12,049 nucleotides of DNA from the NCBI GenBank assembly GCA_025997675.1, contig BNUX01000086.1, positions 1 to 12,049 of the forward strand, given 5' to 3'. The translations under genes and the position numbers were made by a program. Below the pieces are notes generated by a model. The model saw only the letters and a list, made by a program, of their open reading frames with translations. It had not been told where the DNA came from and ran no database searches. Of this stretch, positions 1-6,805 are shown piece after piece; the stretch's first letter is position 1, and every line of letters starts with the position of its first letter. The DNA is from Spirochaetia bacterium (GTDB lineage Bacteria > Spirochaetota > Spirochaetia > Treponematales > Breznakiellaceae).

Positions 1-354
1 ATGGGCAAGGTGCTGTCAGCGACACGGTCCTTTTACGGCGGGAAGCTTCTCCTCTCCACCGAATCCCTGGAGGACACAAAGCGGTTTGGGCTTGAGGGCC
101 GGGACTCGGACAGCCTCTACCAGCTTTTGCAGTCCGTGGCAGGGGTGGAAGCCATCGTGATCATCCGCCAGGAAAGCCCGGAAAATTGCACCATCGGGTT
201 CCGTTCTCGGGACGCGGTGGATGTGGGGGCCATTGCCGCAGGTTTCGGCGGAGGGGGCCACAAAAATGCGGCGGGTCTCAGCCTTGCCGGGACCATTGCA
301 GAGATAGAGCCGAAGATACTTGAAGCGTTCCATATCATTTTTCATAAAAAGTGA
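1..354 (+). CDS. nrnA: NrnA-type DHH/DHHA1 phosphoesterase, C-terminal part (5' truncated by window edge)
   Basis: This is the C-terminal part of a DHH-superfamily phosphoesterase of the NrnA type, a cytoplasmic enzyme that degrades nanoRNAs and can dephosphorylate pAp. The visible 117 residues hold the DHHA1 substrate-binding domain, with its hallmark glycine-rich motif GFGGGGHKNAAG at residues 81-92. Before it lie the usual strand and helix pattern (AIVIIRQ, then FRSRDAVDVGAIAA). NrnA proteins are normally about 310-330 residues and start with a DHH catalytic domain. That domain is absent here, so the ATG at base 1 is almost certainly an internal methionine and the gene starts before the window. 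The stop codon TGA (352-354) lies inside a long inverted repeat, listed separately. Membership in DHHA1 is clear; the choice of NrnA over another DHH/DHHA1 subfamily rests on the C-terminal domain only. Confidence 0.85.
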   Translation: MGKVLSATRSFYGGKLLLSTESLEDTKRFGLEGRDSDSLYQLLQSVAGVEAIVIIRQESPENCTIGFRSRDAVDVGAIAAGFGGGGHKNAAGLSLAGTIAEIEPKILEAFHIIFHKK

Positions 355-375
355 CATAGATCACCTTTTATGAAA
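340..375. promoter_or_regulatory. 36-bp inverted repeat with CRP-like GTGA-N6-TCAC core, over the nrnA stop
   Basis: The left arm TTTCATAAAAAGTGA (340-354) pairs with the right arm TCACCTTTTATGAAA (361-375) around the six-base centre CATAGA. Fourteen of fifteen positions pair; only A350/C365 does not. The core GTGA-N6-TCAC with flanking A and T runs has the form of a CRP/FNR-family operator. It is centred at 357.5, about 69 bp before the ATG of the sigma-like gene. It could equally act in RNA as a hairpin at the end of nrnA, although it is AT-rich and has no T-run directly after it. Its reach into the nrnA stop codon fits either role. No CRP-family regulator is visible in the window, so the operator reading is an inference. 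Confidence 0.55.
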
Positions 376-390
376 TAAAATTCACTTTTT

Positions 391-420
391 TCGTCAATAT
401 CTCCGGTAAATCTTTATTAT
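391..420 (+). promoter_or_regulatory. Candidate promoter for the sigma-like gene, possibly leaderless
   Basis: A -10-like hexamer TATTAT (415-420) lies 18 bp after a weak -35-like TCGTCA (391-396, four of six matches to TTGACA). Transcription from it would begin at about 427, which is the A of the ATG, so the message would be leaderless. In agreement, no Shine-Dalgarno-like sequence is seen directly before that ATG. The hexamers are weak and AT-rich sequence gives such matches easily. Confidence 0.3.
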
Positions 421-426
421 AGTAAT

Positions 427-1272
427 ATGAGCGTCAAAAAAATAAATGAAAGCTTCCCATTGACAAACCTCCTGAACCGTTATTCCCTTGGGAATATCAG
501 CAAAAAAGATCTGGAGGGTCATATCTACCAATTTATCCTTGATAATGATCAGCAGTTTCATCCCTATGGATGGAACAGGGACGATTACATGGATTATATT
601 TGCTGGCTCTATCCCCGGATCAGTGCGGCCATTGATAATTACCGGGACACGGGCGCCTCCTTTGACGCCTATATCAATTCACTGGTACGCTGGTGTTCCA
701 AGGAATACCGTACCCGGGAGGCGGACCACCAGACGGCGGAATATGCCTGCTGGAAGGCGAAGGCCCAGGACGATGCGGCCTGCGCGGAGGAAGAAGAGGT
801 ATATCCGGAACCGGAACCGGTTTTTGATGCGGTAAACAATCCCCGGCAGATATTAGTATTACTGCTTAAATCGTATCACTATGTGTCGGCGGATTTTCTG
901 GAGCGCATATCCCCGGCGCTTAATATGGATCCAAAAAAACTCGGCGAACTGGTTGAGGGATTACGAAAACTGCGTTTAGATCGGGAAGAGGAAATCCGTG
1001 GGCTCCAGGAACGGATCCACAGTCAATTCTACCGGTGTATAATCTTTGAAAAAAAGCTCAAGAAAGTGGCACCGAATTCCGGCCGTTATGAAAATTTGCA
1101 ACGCTGTTTGGTTCGGGGACAGAAACGGCTGGCGTCCATGCGGAAACGTTTGACGGGAATGAAAACCGGGGCGAGCAACCGCCAGGTCGCAGAGATCCTG
1201 GACTCAAAAAAGGGAACGATTGACGCGCACCTTTCTGCGATAAAGGCTAAGTGGACACAATTTCGGGCTTGA
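427..1272 (+). CDS. Divergent sigma-70-like protein of unknown role
   Basis: I do not recognise this 281-residue protein as a named family, but its layout is that of a divergent sigma-70-type factor. Residues 16-100 resemble sigma region 2: an N-terminal helix (LLNRYSLGNISKKDLEGHIY), an aromatic/acidic helix ending in YPRISAAIDNYRDTGASF, then DAYINSLVRWCSKEYRTRE, matching the usual 'P.I...I..Y...G.SF..Y' pattern. A low-complexity acidic linker follows (about 111-133, rich in E, D and P). Residues 140-245 are helical and highly charged, possibly coiled coil. Residues 249-275 (ASNRQVAEILDSKKGTIDAHLS) look like a region-4 helix-turn-helix. Base composition is more AT-rich than in the genes after deoD. 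The ATG at 427 has no clear ribosome site. It ends 15 bp before rlmJ, so the two may be cotranscribed. A sigma factor is the best guess; another HTH regulator is possible. Confidence 0.6.
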   Translation: MSVKKINESFPLTNLLNRYSLGNISKKDLEGHIYQFILDNDQQFHPYGWNRDDYMDYICWLYPRISAAIDNYRDTGASFDAYINSLVRWCSKEYRTREADHQTAEYACWKAKAQDDAACAEEEEVYPEPEPVFDAVNNPRQILVLLLKSYHYVSADFLERISPALNMDPKKLGELVEGLRKLRLDREEEIRGLQERIHSQFYRCIIFEKKLKKVAPNSGRYENLQRCLVRGQKRLASMRKRLTGMKTGASNRQVAEILDSKKGTIDAHLSAIKAKWTQFRA

Positions 1273-1287
1273 GGGTATGATGTAGCA

Positions 1288-2166
1288 ATGCTGAGCTATA
1301 GGCACGCCTTCCATGCGGGAAACGCGGCGGATGTTTTGAAACATGCGGTTTTAATGTACTGCCTGGACTATTTGAGGCACAAAGAAACCCCCTTCTTTGT
1401 GGTTGATACCCACGCCGGGGCGGGGTTTTATTCGCTGACAGAAGGGTATGCCGCCCGGAACCGGGAATGGGAGAAAGGGGTAGGGAGCTTGTTGGAACAA
1501 GCCGACTTACCGCCCCTGCTTGCCGACTACGTCGTATTGGTGAGGGACGCGCTTGGGGTGGGACTCCATCCGGCCGGCCGGTATCCCGGTTCTCCGGCGC
1601 TTATACAAAGGCTGCTCCGGGAACAGGACCGGGCGGTTTGTTTTGAACTGCATCCCGCAGATTTTACGGCCCTGGAGGAAAATTTCGCCGCCGACCACCG
1701 GTTCCGGCTCCTGCGGGAAGACGGCCTTGGGGGGCTCAAGTCGCTGCTGCCACCGCCCTCCCGCCGGGGTTGTGTTTTTATCGATCCGCCTTACGAAATG
1801 AAAAGTGATTATACCACTGTTCCGGAATATCTTGCTGAAGCGCTCCGGCGTTTTTCCACGGGCTTGTATATCATCTGGTACCCGCTGCTGGGACGGAAGA
1901 CCGGCGATGGTGCCGCACCTGGTTCCGGCGGGGAAGGCGCGGCGTTACGGGAAACCCTGCTCAGGTTTTATGGCGGGAATCGGTGTGCAGTGGAACTGCG
2001 TACAGCCGCTGCGGACAATGGCGTTAGGCGCATGTATGGCAGCGGGATGGTGATCTATAATCCGCCCTGGACTTTGCGGGGAGTCCTGGGGGAAAGTCTG
2101 CCGGTCCTGGCGTCAATGCTGGGGGGTGAACAGGGGAGCTGGGATCTTTCGTGGGAGGGGGAATAG
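1288..2166 (+). CDS. rlmJ: 23S rRNA (adenine(2030)-N6)-methyltransferase RlmJ
   Basis: This is RlmJ (formerly YhiR), a SAM-dependent enzyme that methylates N6 of A2030 in 23S rRNA during ribosome assembly. The N-terminus MLSYRHAFHAGNAADVLKHA (1-20) is the family signature and includes the Y4, H6, N12 and K18 positions. VVDTHAGAGFY (38-48) is the SAM-binding motif I, and FIDPPYE (164-170) holds the DPPY catalytic motif of N6-adenine methyltransferases. Length (292) is slightly above the usual 280; a glycine/alanine-rich stretch at about 203-219 after WYPLLGRK accounts for it. The start at 1288 is fixed by the conserved N-terminus. A GAGGG (1271-1275) that overlaps the stop codon of the previous gene may be a distant ribosome site. 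It lies 15 bp after the sigma-like gene, which suggests shared transcription but not necessarily shared function. Confidence 0.95.
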   Translation: MLSYRHAFHAGNAADVLKHAVLMYCLDYLRHKETPFFVVDTHAGAGFYSLTEGYAARNREWEKGVGSLLEQADLPPLLADYVVLVRDALGVGLHPAGRYPGSPALIQRLLREQDRAVCFELHPADFTALEENFAADHRFRLLREDGLGGLKSLLPPPSRRGCVFIDPPYEMKSDYTTVPEYLAEALRRFSTGLYIIWYPLLGRKTGDGAAPGSGGEGAALRETLLRFYGGNRCAVELRTAAADNGVRRMYGSGMVIYNPPWTLRGVLGESLPVLASMLGGEQGSWDLSWEGE

Positions 2167-2194
2167 TTTCGCGTTAGAAAGAGGGTGGCGCAAT

Positions 2195-2242
2195 TTGGTG
2201 AATCTACTATACTGATAGGGTAGATATTTGTAAGGAGCCGTC
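2195..2242 (+). promoter_or_regulatory. Candidate promoter and ribosome site for deoD
   Basis: The 76-bp gap between rlmJ and deoD contains a good -10-like hexamer TATACT (2208-2213) and a strong Shine-Dalgarno TAAGGAG (2231-2237) five bases before the deoD ATG. A TTGGTG (2195-2200) is too close to that hexamer to be its -35 box; no convincing -35 partner with normal spacing is seen. The ribosome site is secure; the promoter is tentative. No terminator for rlmJ is visible. Confidence 0.4.
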
Positions 2243-2959
2243 ATGTCCATCCATATAGCAGCCAAGCCCGGGGAAATCGCCGAGGCGGTCCTCCTCCCCG
2301 GGGACCCCCTGCGGGCCACGTTTATCGCCGAGACCTTCCTGGAAAATCCGTACCAATACACTGCCGTGCGGAACATCTTTGGCTACACCGGTACCTACAA
2401 GGGCAAACGGGTATCCGTTCAGGGTACGGGCATGGGGATTCCTTCAATTTCCATCTATTTAAACGAGCTGTTCCGGGAGTACCATGTGCGCCGGGCTATC
2501 CGCATCGGGACCGCCGGGGCTCTGCGGCCCGAGGTGAAACTCCGGGACCTGGTGATTGCCCTGTCGGCCTCCACCGATTCGGGGGCCAATGCTATCCGCT
2601 TTGGGGGCAGAAACTTTGCCCCAACCGCCACTTGGAACCTCCTCAAAACGGCCTGCGACACGGCGCTCGCCAAGGGCTGGCAGCCATTGGTGGGGCCCAT
2701 TGTTTCGTCGGATATGTTCTACACCGAAGATCCCGATGAGTGGAAGCTTTGGGCAAAATGGGGCGTGCTGGCGGTGGAAATGGAGAGCGCGGAACTTTAC
2801 ACCCTGGCGGCCAAATACGGCCGGGAAGCCCTGTCCCTGCTGACCATCTCGGACAGCCTGGTCACCGGGGAAACGACCGGCGCAACGGAACGGCAGACCA
2901 CCTTTACCCGGATGATGGAGGTGGCCTTAGATACGGCCATCAGCAATGGCGATAAATAA
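2243..2959 (+). CDS. deoD: Purine nucleoside phosphorylase, DeoD type
   Basis: This is a hexameric, DeoD-type (NP-I family) purine nucleoside phosphorylase, which splits purine (deoxy)nucleosides with phosphate into base and (deoxy)ribose-1-phosphate for salvage in the cytoplasm. Length is 238 residues, typical for the family, and key residues of the E. coli enzyme fall at the same positions: H4, G20 and R24 in the LLPGDPLRA motif (17-25), R43, R87 with IGTAGAL (88-94), the ribose-binding VEMES (178-182, with M180 and E181), catalytic D204 in TISDS and R217. All catalytic residues are therefore intact. The start is set by a strong TAAGGAG five bases upstream. Its last 14 bases overlap the next gene, so it probably heads a four-gene transcript, although no link between purine salvage and the following genes is obvious. 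Confidence 0.95.
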   Translation: MSIHIAAKPGEIAEAVLLPGDPLRATFIAETFLENPYQYTAVRNIFGYTGTYKGKRVSVQGTGMGIPSISIYLNELFREYHVRRAIRIGTAGALRPEVKLRDLVIALSASTDSGANAIRFGGRNFAPTATWNLLKTACDTALAKGWQPLVGPIVSSDMFYTEDPDEWKLWAKWGVLAVEMESAELYTLAAKYGREALSLLTISDSLVTGETTGATERQTTFTRMMEVALDTAISNGDK

Positions 2960-3875
2960 GGCGATGCGGGCGGCGCTTAAAACAATCGCCTATTTCAATC
3001 TGAATGTGGACATTAAAAAAAGTTATAAGGCCGAACGGCGGCTTGAACACTTAGGCGCCAAACTGCGCCCTATTCCGGCGGAATATGCCATCTGGGACCA
3101 TGTGGTCAATTCCGGGGATTACGAAGTGCCGGTGCGGGTATTCCTGCCCCAAAAAGGCAGGCCCCGGCATCTGCTGCTGTTTTTTCACGGCGGCGGATGG
3201 GTTACGGGGAGCATCGAAAGTTACACGAAAATGTGCGCCCATTTGGCGGGGGCCACCGCCGGCATCGTGGTTTCCGTGGATTACCGGCTGGCCCCGGAAC
3301 ACCGGTTCCCCGCAGCGCCTGAGGATTGTTACGCCGTGGCCCGGGAACTGTTCCTGGGAAACAGCCTGCTCAACGTGAACCCTTCCAATATAACGGTCAT
3401 CGGTGACAGCGCCGGGGGGAACCTGGCGGCGGCGGTTTCCCTTATGGCCCGGGACCGGGGCGAGTTCCTGCCTCCCCGGCAAATCCTCATCTACCCTGCT
3501 ACTGCCGCCGACCACAGTGAACGCTCGCCCTTTGAATCTATCCGGACCAACGGATATGATTATCTGCTTACCTCAAAACGGGTGGAAGATATGATACAGT
3601 TGTATAAGGGGAAAGAGGCGGATCTGCACAATCCCTACTTTGCCCCACTCTTAGCGGCGGATTTGAGCCGCCAGCCCAGGACCCTGATTATCACCGCCGA
3701 GTATTGTCCCCTTCGGGATGAGGGGGAATGTTACGGTGAGAAGCTCCTGGCGGCGGGGAATAGGGTTAGTGTGTATCGTATGCAGGATGCCTTCCATGCC
3801 TATATGATGCTGCCCCCCCACTTTGTCCATGTCAGGAAAACCTATGGGTTGATCAATAGTTTTTTAGAGGAATAG
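2946..3875 (+). CDS. Alpha/beta hydrolase, hormone-sensitive-lipase (HSL) type esterase
   Basis: This is an alpha/beta-hydrolase of the HSL (family IV) group, serine esterases that act on short or medium acyl esters. The oxyanion-hole motif HGGGW is at 81-85, followed by the family's [16 protein letters not shown] (112-127). The nucleophile is Ser155 in GDSAGG (153-158). Asp258 in PLRDEG and His284 in DAFHAY complete an intact triad. There is no signal peptide or lipobox, so it is probably cytoplasmic. Length (309) is normal. The ATG at 2946 overlaps deoD by 14 bases and has no clear ribosome site, which suggests translational coupling; an alternative in-frame ATG at 2964 follows an AAGG very closely. 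It ends nine bases before the acyltransferase, and pairing of an esterase with an acyltransferase suggests work on the same ester. The substrate is unknown. Confidence 0.9.
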   Translation: MAINKAMRAALKTIAYFNLNVDIKKSYKAERRLEHLGAKLRPIPAEYAIWDHVVNSGDYEVPVRVFLPQKGRPRHLLLFFHGGGWVTGSIESYTKMCAHLAGATAGIVVSVDYRLAPEHRFPAAPEDCYAVARELFLGNSLLNVNPSNITVIGDSAGGNLAAAVSLMARDRGEFLPPRQILIYPATAADHSERSPFESIRTNGYDYLLTSKRVEDMIQLYKGKEADLHNPYFAPLLAADLSRQPRTLIITAEYCPLRDEGECYGEKLLAAGNRVSVYRMQDAFHAYMMLPPHFVHVRKTYGLINSFLEE

Positions 3876-3884
3876 GGGAGCGCA

Positions 3885-5171
3885 ATGTATTCCGCCCAAT
3901 GGACCCGGCTTGATAATGCCGCAAAGATTTTTCCCCCCAGCACCACCAAGGATGACACCAAGGTTTTTCGTTTCTCCTCTGAACTTTATGAGGAAGTGGA
4001 CGCAGCAATCCTACAAAATGCCCTCAATGCTGCCCTGGAACAATTTCCCTTTTACCGCTTCATCATCCGCCGGGGCTTTTTTTGGTACTACTTTGAAAAA
4101 AGCGATATTGTGCCCCAGGTCCGGGAGGAATACAAGCCTCCCTGTGCGCCCCTGTACGATGCAAACAGGAAAAGCCTGCTTTTTGAAGTGAGCTTTTTCC
4201 GGAAACGGATAAACCTTGAACTCTATCACGCCCTGTCCGATGGGATTGGGGCCCTGCAGTTTCTCAAAACCATTGTCTATTATTATCTTTTGGAAAAGCA
4301 CCGCCTGCCAATCGACGCAACTACCCGCCTGGAGGATAACAACGCTTCGGATGAACAACGGAGCGGCGATGCCTTTGACAAATACTATGCAAAGGAGAAG
4401 CCCGTTAAGATTCCCAAGCTGCCCCATGCCTACCGCGTCAAGGGTGAACGGTATCCCGAATCCCGGCTCGGTGTCATTGAGGGCCATGTTTCCGCCGCAG
4501 CGTTACTGCAAAAGGCCCATTCATTTCAGACAACTCTGGGGGAACTTCTGGCCGGCCTGCTCATTTGTTCTATCCACGAGGGTATGAACCTTCGTGATGA
4601 AAACCGGCCTGTTTCTCTCACCATTCCGGTGGATCTGCGGCGCTATTTTGTCACACCCACGGCGCGGAATTTTTTTAGTATCATCAATGTTTCCTATGAT
4701 TTTGCCGCCAATGGGCCGCGTTTTGAAGATGTCCTGGCCAAGGTACGGCTTTCGTTTAAGGACCAGTTGCGGCCCGAAAAAATCCATGAGCGGCTCAATG
4801 CACTCATCGCGTTGGAACATGCGCCGTATCTCAAGGTGGTTCCCCTGGCGGTGAAGGCGCCGGTGTTAAAGAACGCCGCCTGGAAAGCGGAAAAGGATGA
4901 CAGCGCCGCTTTTTCCAACATCGGAAAAATTACCATGCCGGCGGAGTTGGTTCCCCATATACGCTTATTCAGCCTGTGTGCCAGCACCAAACGTCCCCTA
5001 GTGGGTATCACCTCCTTTGAGGATACCCTGGTCATCAGTTTTTCATCCCCCTTTGTAAGCAGTGATGTTGAGCGGTACTTTTTTCGTACCCTCAGCGGCT
5101 TTGGGCTGGATGTGGAAATTGTATCCAACATGGCGGAACAGACGGGGGCGCAGTATGCTGTTTTGTCATAA
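3885..5171 (+). CDS. CAT-fold acyltransferase (condensation/alcohol-acetyltransferase-like, HxxxDG)
   Basis: This 428-residue protein belongs to the broad chloramphenicol-acetyltransferase-fold superfamily, which includes condensation domains, PapA-type acyltransferases and alcohol acetyltransferases that join an acyl thioester to an alcohol or amine. The catalytic motif is HALSDG (115-120), with His115 as likely base and Asp119 structural. Other family-like features are the N-terminal FRFSSELYEEVDAAILQNAL stretch (28-47), the second-half VDLRRYF (249-255), NFFSIINVSYDF (262-273) and SNIGKI (344-349). There is no signal peptide or membrane helix. GGGGAG (3875-3880), overlapping the stop of the hydrolase, is a plausible ribosome site four bases before the ATG. 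The 3' end overlaps the zinc-ribbon membrane protein by 17 bases. Donor and acceptor cannot be told from sequence. It is a single domain with no carrier protein or adenylation domain nearby, so it is unlikely to be part of a peptide synthetase. Confidence 0.8.
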   Translation: MYSAQWTRLDNAAKIFPPSTTKDDTKVFRFSSELYEEVDAAILQNALNAALEQFPFYRFIIRRGFFWYYFEKSDIVPQVREEYKPPCAPLYDANRKSLLFEVSFFRKRINLELYHALSDGIGALQFLKTIVYYYLLEKHRLPIDATTRLEDNNASDEQRSGDAFDKYYAKEKPVKIPKLPHAYRVKGERYPESRLGVIEGHVSAAALLQKAHSFQTTLGELLAGLLICSIHEGMNLRDENRPVSLTIPVDLRRYFVTPTARNFFSIINVSYDFAANGPRFEDVLAKVRLSFKDQLRPEKIHERLNALIALEHAPYLKVVPLAVKAPVLKNAAWKAEKDDSAAFSNIGKITMPAELVPHIRLFSLCASTKRPLVGITSFEDTLVISFSSPFVSSDVERYFFRTLSGFGLDVEIVSNMAEQTGAQYAVLS

Positions 5172-5838
5172 GTGCAAAATCACGGCAGCCGGTAGTCCCC
5201 GCCGCTGCCCGCTCTGCCAGGGGGAATTATCCGGAGAAGCCGAGACGGCCAAAAATGTTTTCCCGGAGATTCCCCTCCGGGCGATTTTCAATCGCACGGT
5301 TCCCGGTAAGCGGCTCATCAGTTTTATTGCCTTTGGCACTATTGCGGTGGCGGTCATATCCGCGGCCCTTAATATCGCTATTCCTTCCGGAGGTATCTGG
5401 TGGTCCCTCTTCGTGATCGCGGGGCTGGCAAGTCTCTGGCTTTCTTTTCTGGTCGTCAATAACCAGTGGTGGAATATCCCGAAAATCATTTTCCTGCAGC
5501 TCCTGGTATTATCGGCGATGGTGCTTCTGTGGGATGTGTTCACCGGTTTTTACAAATGGTCCCTGAACTTTGTCATCCCCATCCTCTTTAGCTGTTCCAT
5601 GCCCGCCCTGGCGACATTTGCCAAGATCCGCAAATTGAAGGTGGAGGATTACATCATATTTTTGGGGATCATCAGCGTGATCAGTATTTTTTCGCTGCTC
5701 CTCATCCTGTTCCGGGTGGTTACCATTGTATACCCCGCCGTAATCTGCTTTGCCCTGTCCCTGATTTCCCTGGCATTTCTCCTGGTCTTTGAGGGCAAAT
5801 CCCTGTGGGAAGAGTTACAGCGGCGGATGCATTTATAG
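5155..5838 (+). CDS. Zinc-ribbon plus six-helix membrane protein (DUF6320-like)
   Basis: This is a 227-residue integral membrane protein of unknown function. It opens with a rubredoxin-like zinc ribbon: CHKC (residues 4-7) and CPLC (18-21), separated by a basic loop. After a linker come about six hydrophobic segments, for example SFIAFGTIAVAVISAALNIA, SLFVIAGLASLWLSFLVV, IIFLQLLVLSAMVLLW, FVIPILFSCSMPALATFA, IIFLGIISVISIFSLLLILF and a final one near VYPAVICFALSLISLAFLLV. I chose ATG 5155, which places the zinc ribbon at the very N-terminus and follows a GGGGG-rich stretch; the longer frame from 5062 would lie deep inside the acyltransferase gene. It resembles the family I remember as DUF6320, often beside CAT-fold acyltransferases; that recollection is unchecked. 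It may anchor or present substrate to the acyltransferase at the membrane. It converges with miaA, with two bases between their stops and no visible terminator. Confidence 0.8.
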   Translation: MLFCHKCKITAAGSPRRCPLCQGELSGEAETAKNVFPEIPLRAIFNRTVPGKRLISFIAFGTIAVAVISAALNIAIPSGGIWWSLFVIAGLASLWLSFLVVNNQWWNIPKIIFLQLLVLSAMVLLWDVFTGFYKWSLNFVIPILFSCSMPALATFAKIRKLKVEDYIIFLGIISVISIFSLLLILFRVVTIVYPAVICFALSLISLAFLLVFEGKSLWEELQRRMHL

Positions 5839-5840
5839 TT

Positions 5841-6737
5841 TCACTCCAGTAATAAGAAATCACCTATTAACCTTTTTGCTTCCGTAAAGTAATCCCCGTT
5901 ACTATCGAGCCAAATTATATTTGTATCTTTTCTGAACCATGTCATTTGCCGCTTTGCAAAGTGACGGATTTCTTTGAAGAGATCATCCCTGAATGCTTGC
6001 CGGCTTTCGTATTTCCCCATCAAGTATCTATATATAAGCCTATATTCAAGTCCAAGCCGCTCAAGAAATTCTGCCGTCGCACCTAACGTTATTACGCGCT
6101 CGACTTCTTCAATCATACCCTGCTGTATTCTTTTATCCAGGCGGGTTTCTATACGTTTATGCAATTCCTCTTTATCCCAGGTAAGCCCTAACAGCAAAAC
6201 ATCGTAACGCGGGATGTTTTCATTTTCCGCCGTTATTCCCCTGCGCCGCTTTTCAATTCGACGCAATAAACTTCTACTGCTAATATTTTTCGGTACATCA
6301 ATATCACCCATCGAAAGGAGTATTCGCCTTTGCTCTTCGTCAGTTTTACCGGCCAGCTCTGCTCTTAATCTTTCGTCCGGTGGAACATCTGCCAAATTAT
6401 AGCCATTTACTATCGAACGTATGTATAACCCCGTACCGCCGACTAAAAATGGAATCGCGCCCCTGGTAATAATTTCATCGATTGCCTGATAGGCTAAAGC
6501 CTGGTATTGCGCTAACGAAAAAGGCTCGTTGAGTTCCAAAATATCGATTAGGTGATGCCGCACTTCGCACATTTCATCCTGCGTTACCTTCCCTGTGCCT
6601 AAATCAAGATGTTTATATACCTGCCGTGAGTCTGCAGAAACTATCTCCGCATTAAAATGTTTTGCTAACTCAAACCCTAATGCACTTTTCCCCGATGCGT
6701 TAGTACCTACAATTGCTATTACCTTGTTATTTGCCAT
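5841..6737 (-). CDS. miaA: tRNA dimethylallyltransferase MiaA (divergent, low-GC)
   Basis: MiaA transfers a dimethylallyl group to N6 of A37 in tRNAs that read U-starting codons. The P-loop GTNASGKS is at residues 11-18 (the family usually has GPTASGKT/S), the ADSRQVY motif at 35-41, GTGK at 47-50, the dimethylallyl-site GGTGLYIR at 100-107, and the C-terminal AKRQMTWFRKD at 261-271. Length (298) is normal and no frameshift is seen. Several motifs differ from the common form: SRQVYKHLDLGTGK, and LGLEYR (228-233) where most have IGYRQ. These resemble forms I associate with Patescibacteria-type MiaA. GC content is clearly below that of neighbours (one sampled line is about 35 percent), so horizontal acquisition is possible. 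The ATG at 6737 has only a weak AGAAAAG ribosome site. The 21-bp repeat array lies upstream. Confidence 0.93.
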   Translation of the reverse strand: MANNKVIAIVGTNASGKSALGFELAKHFNAEIVSADSRQVYKHLDLGTGKVTQDEMCEVRHHLIDILELNEPFSLAQYQALAYQAIDEIITRGAIPFLVGGTGLYIRSIVNGYNLADVPPDERLRAELAGKTDEEQRRILLSMGDIDVPKNISSRSLLRRIEKRRRGITAENENIPRYDVLLLGLTWDKEELHKRIETRLDKRIQQGMIEEVERVITLGATAEFLERLGLEYRLIYRYLMGKYESRQAFRDDLFKEIRHFAKRQMTWFRKDTNIIWLDSNGDYFTEAKRLIGDFLLLE

Positions 6738-6750
6738 ACTTTTCTATTTC

Positions 6751-6796
6751 AATATATATTCACCGGTTCTATAATGCAAGACCTCGGGCCAAACAA
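6751..6796 (-). promoter_or_regulatory. Candidate miaA promoter(s) between the repeat array and miaA
   Basis: Read on the minus strand, two hexamer pairs with ideal 17-bp spacing occur. One is TTGTTT (6796-6791) with TATAGA (6773-6768). The other is TTGCAT (6779-6774) with TATATT (6756-6751), which would start transcription within about seven bases of the miaA ATG. The repeat array ends at 6806, nine bases upstream of the first -35 candidate. Each pair is only a moderate match to consensus, and the region is AT-rich. Confidence 0.3.
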
Positions 6797-6805
6797 AAAA
6801 AGTAG

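Noticed and set aside
3051..3515. A 154-codon frame on the - strand
   Set aside because: Antisense to the alpha/beta hydrolase, whose catalytic motifs are intact; no family features in the antisense product.
4011..4487. A 158-codon frame on the - strand
   Set aside because: Shadow of the acyltransferase gene; no recognisable domain.
5062..5154. An N-terminal extension of the zinc-ribbon membrane protein
   Set aside because: It lies within the acyltransferase gene and adds a tryptophan- and arginine-rich stretch before the CxxC motif that does not fit the domain; ATG 5155 is preferred.
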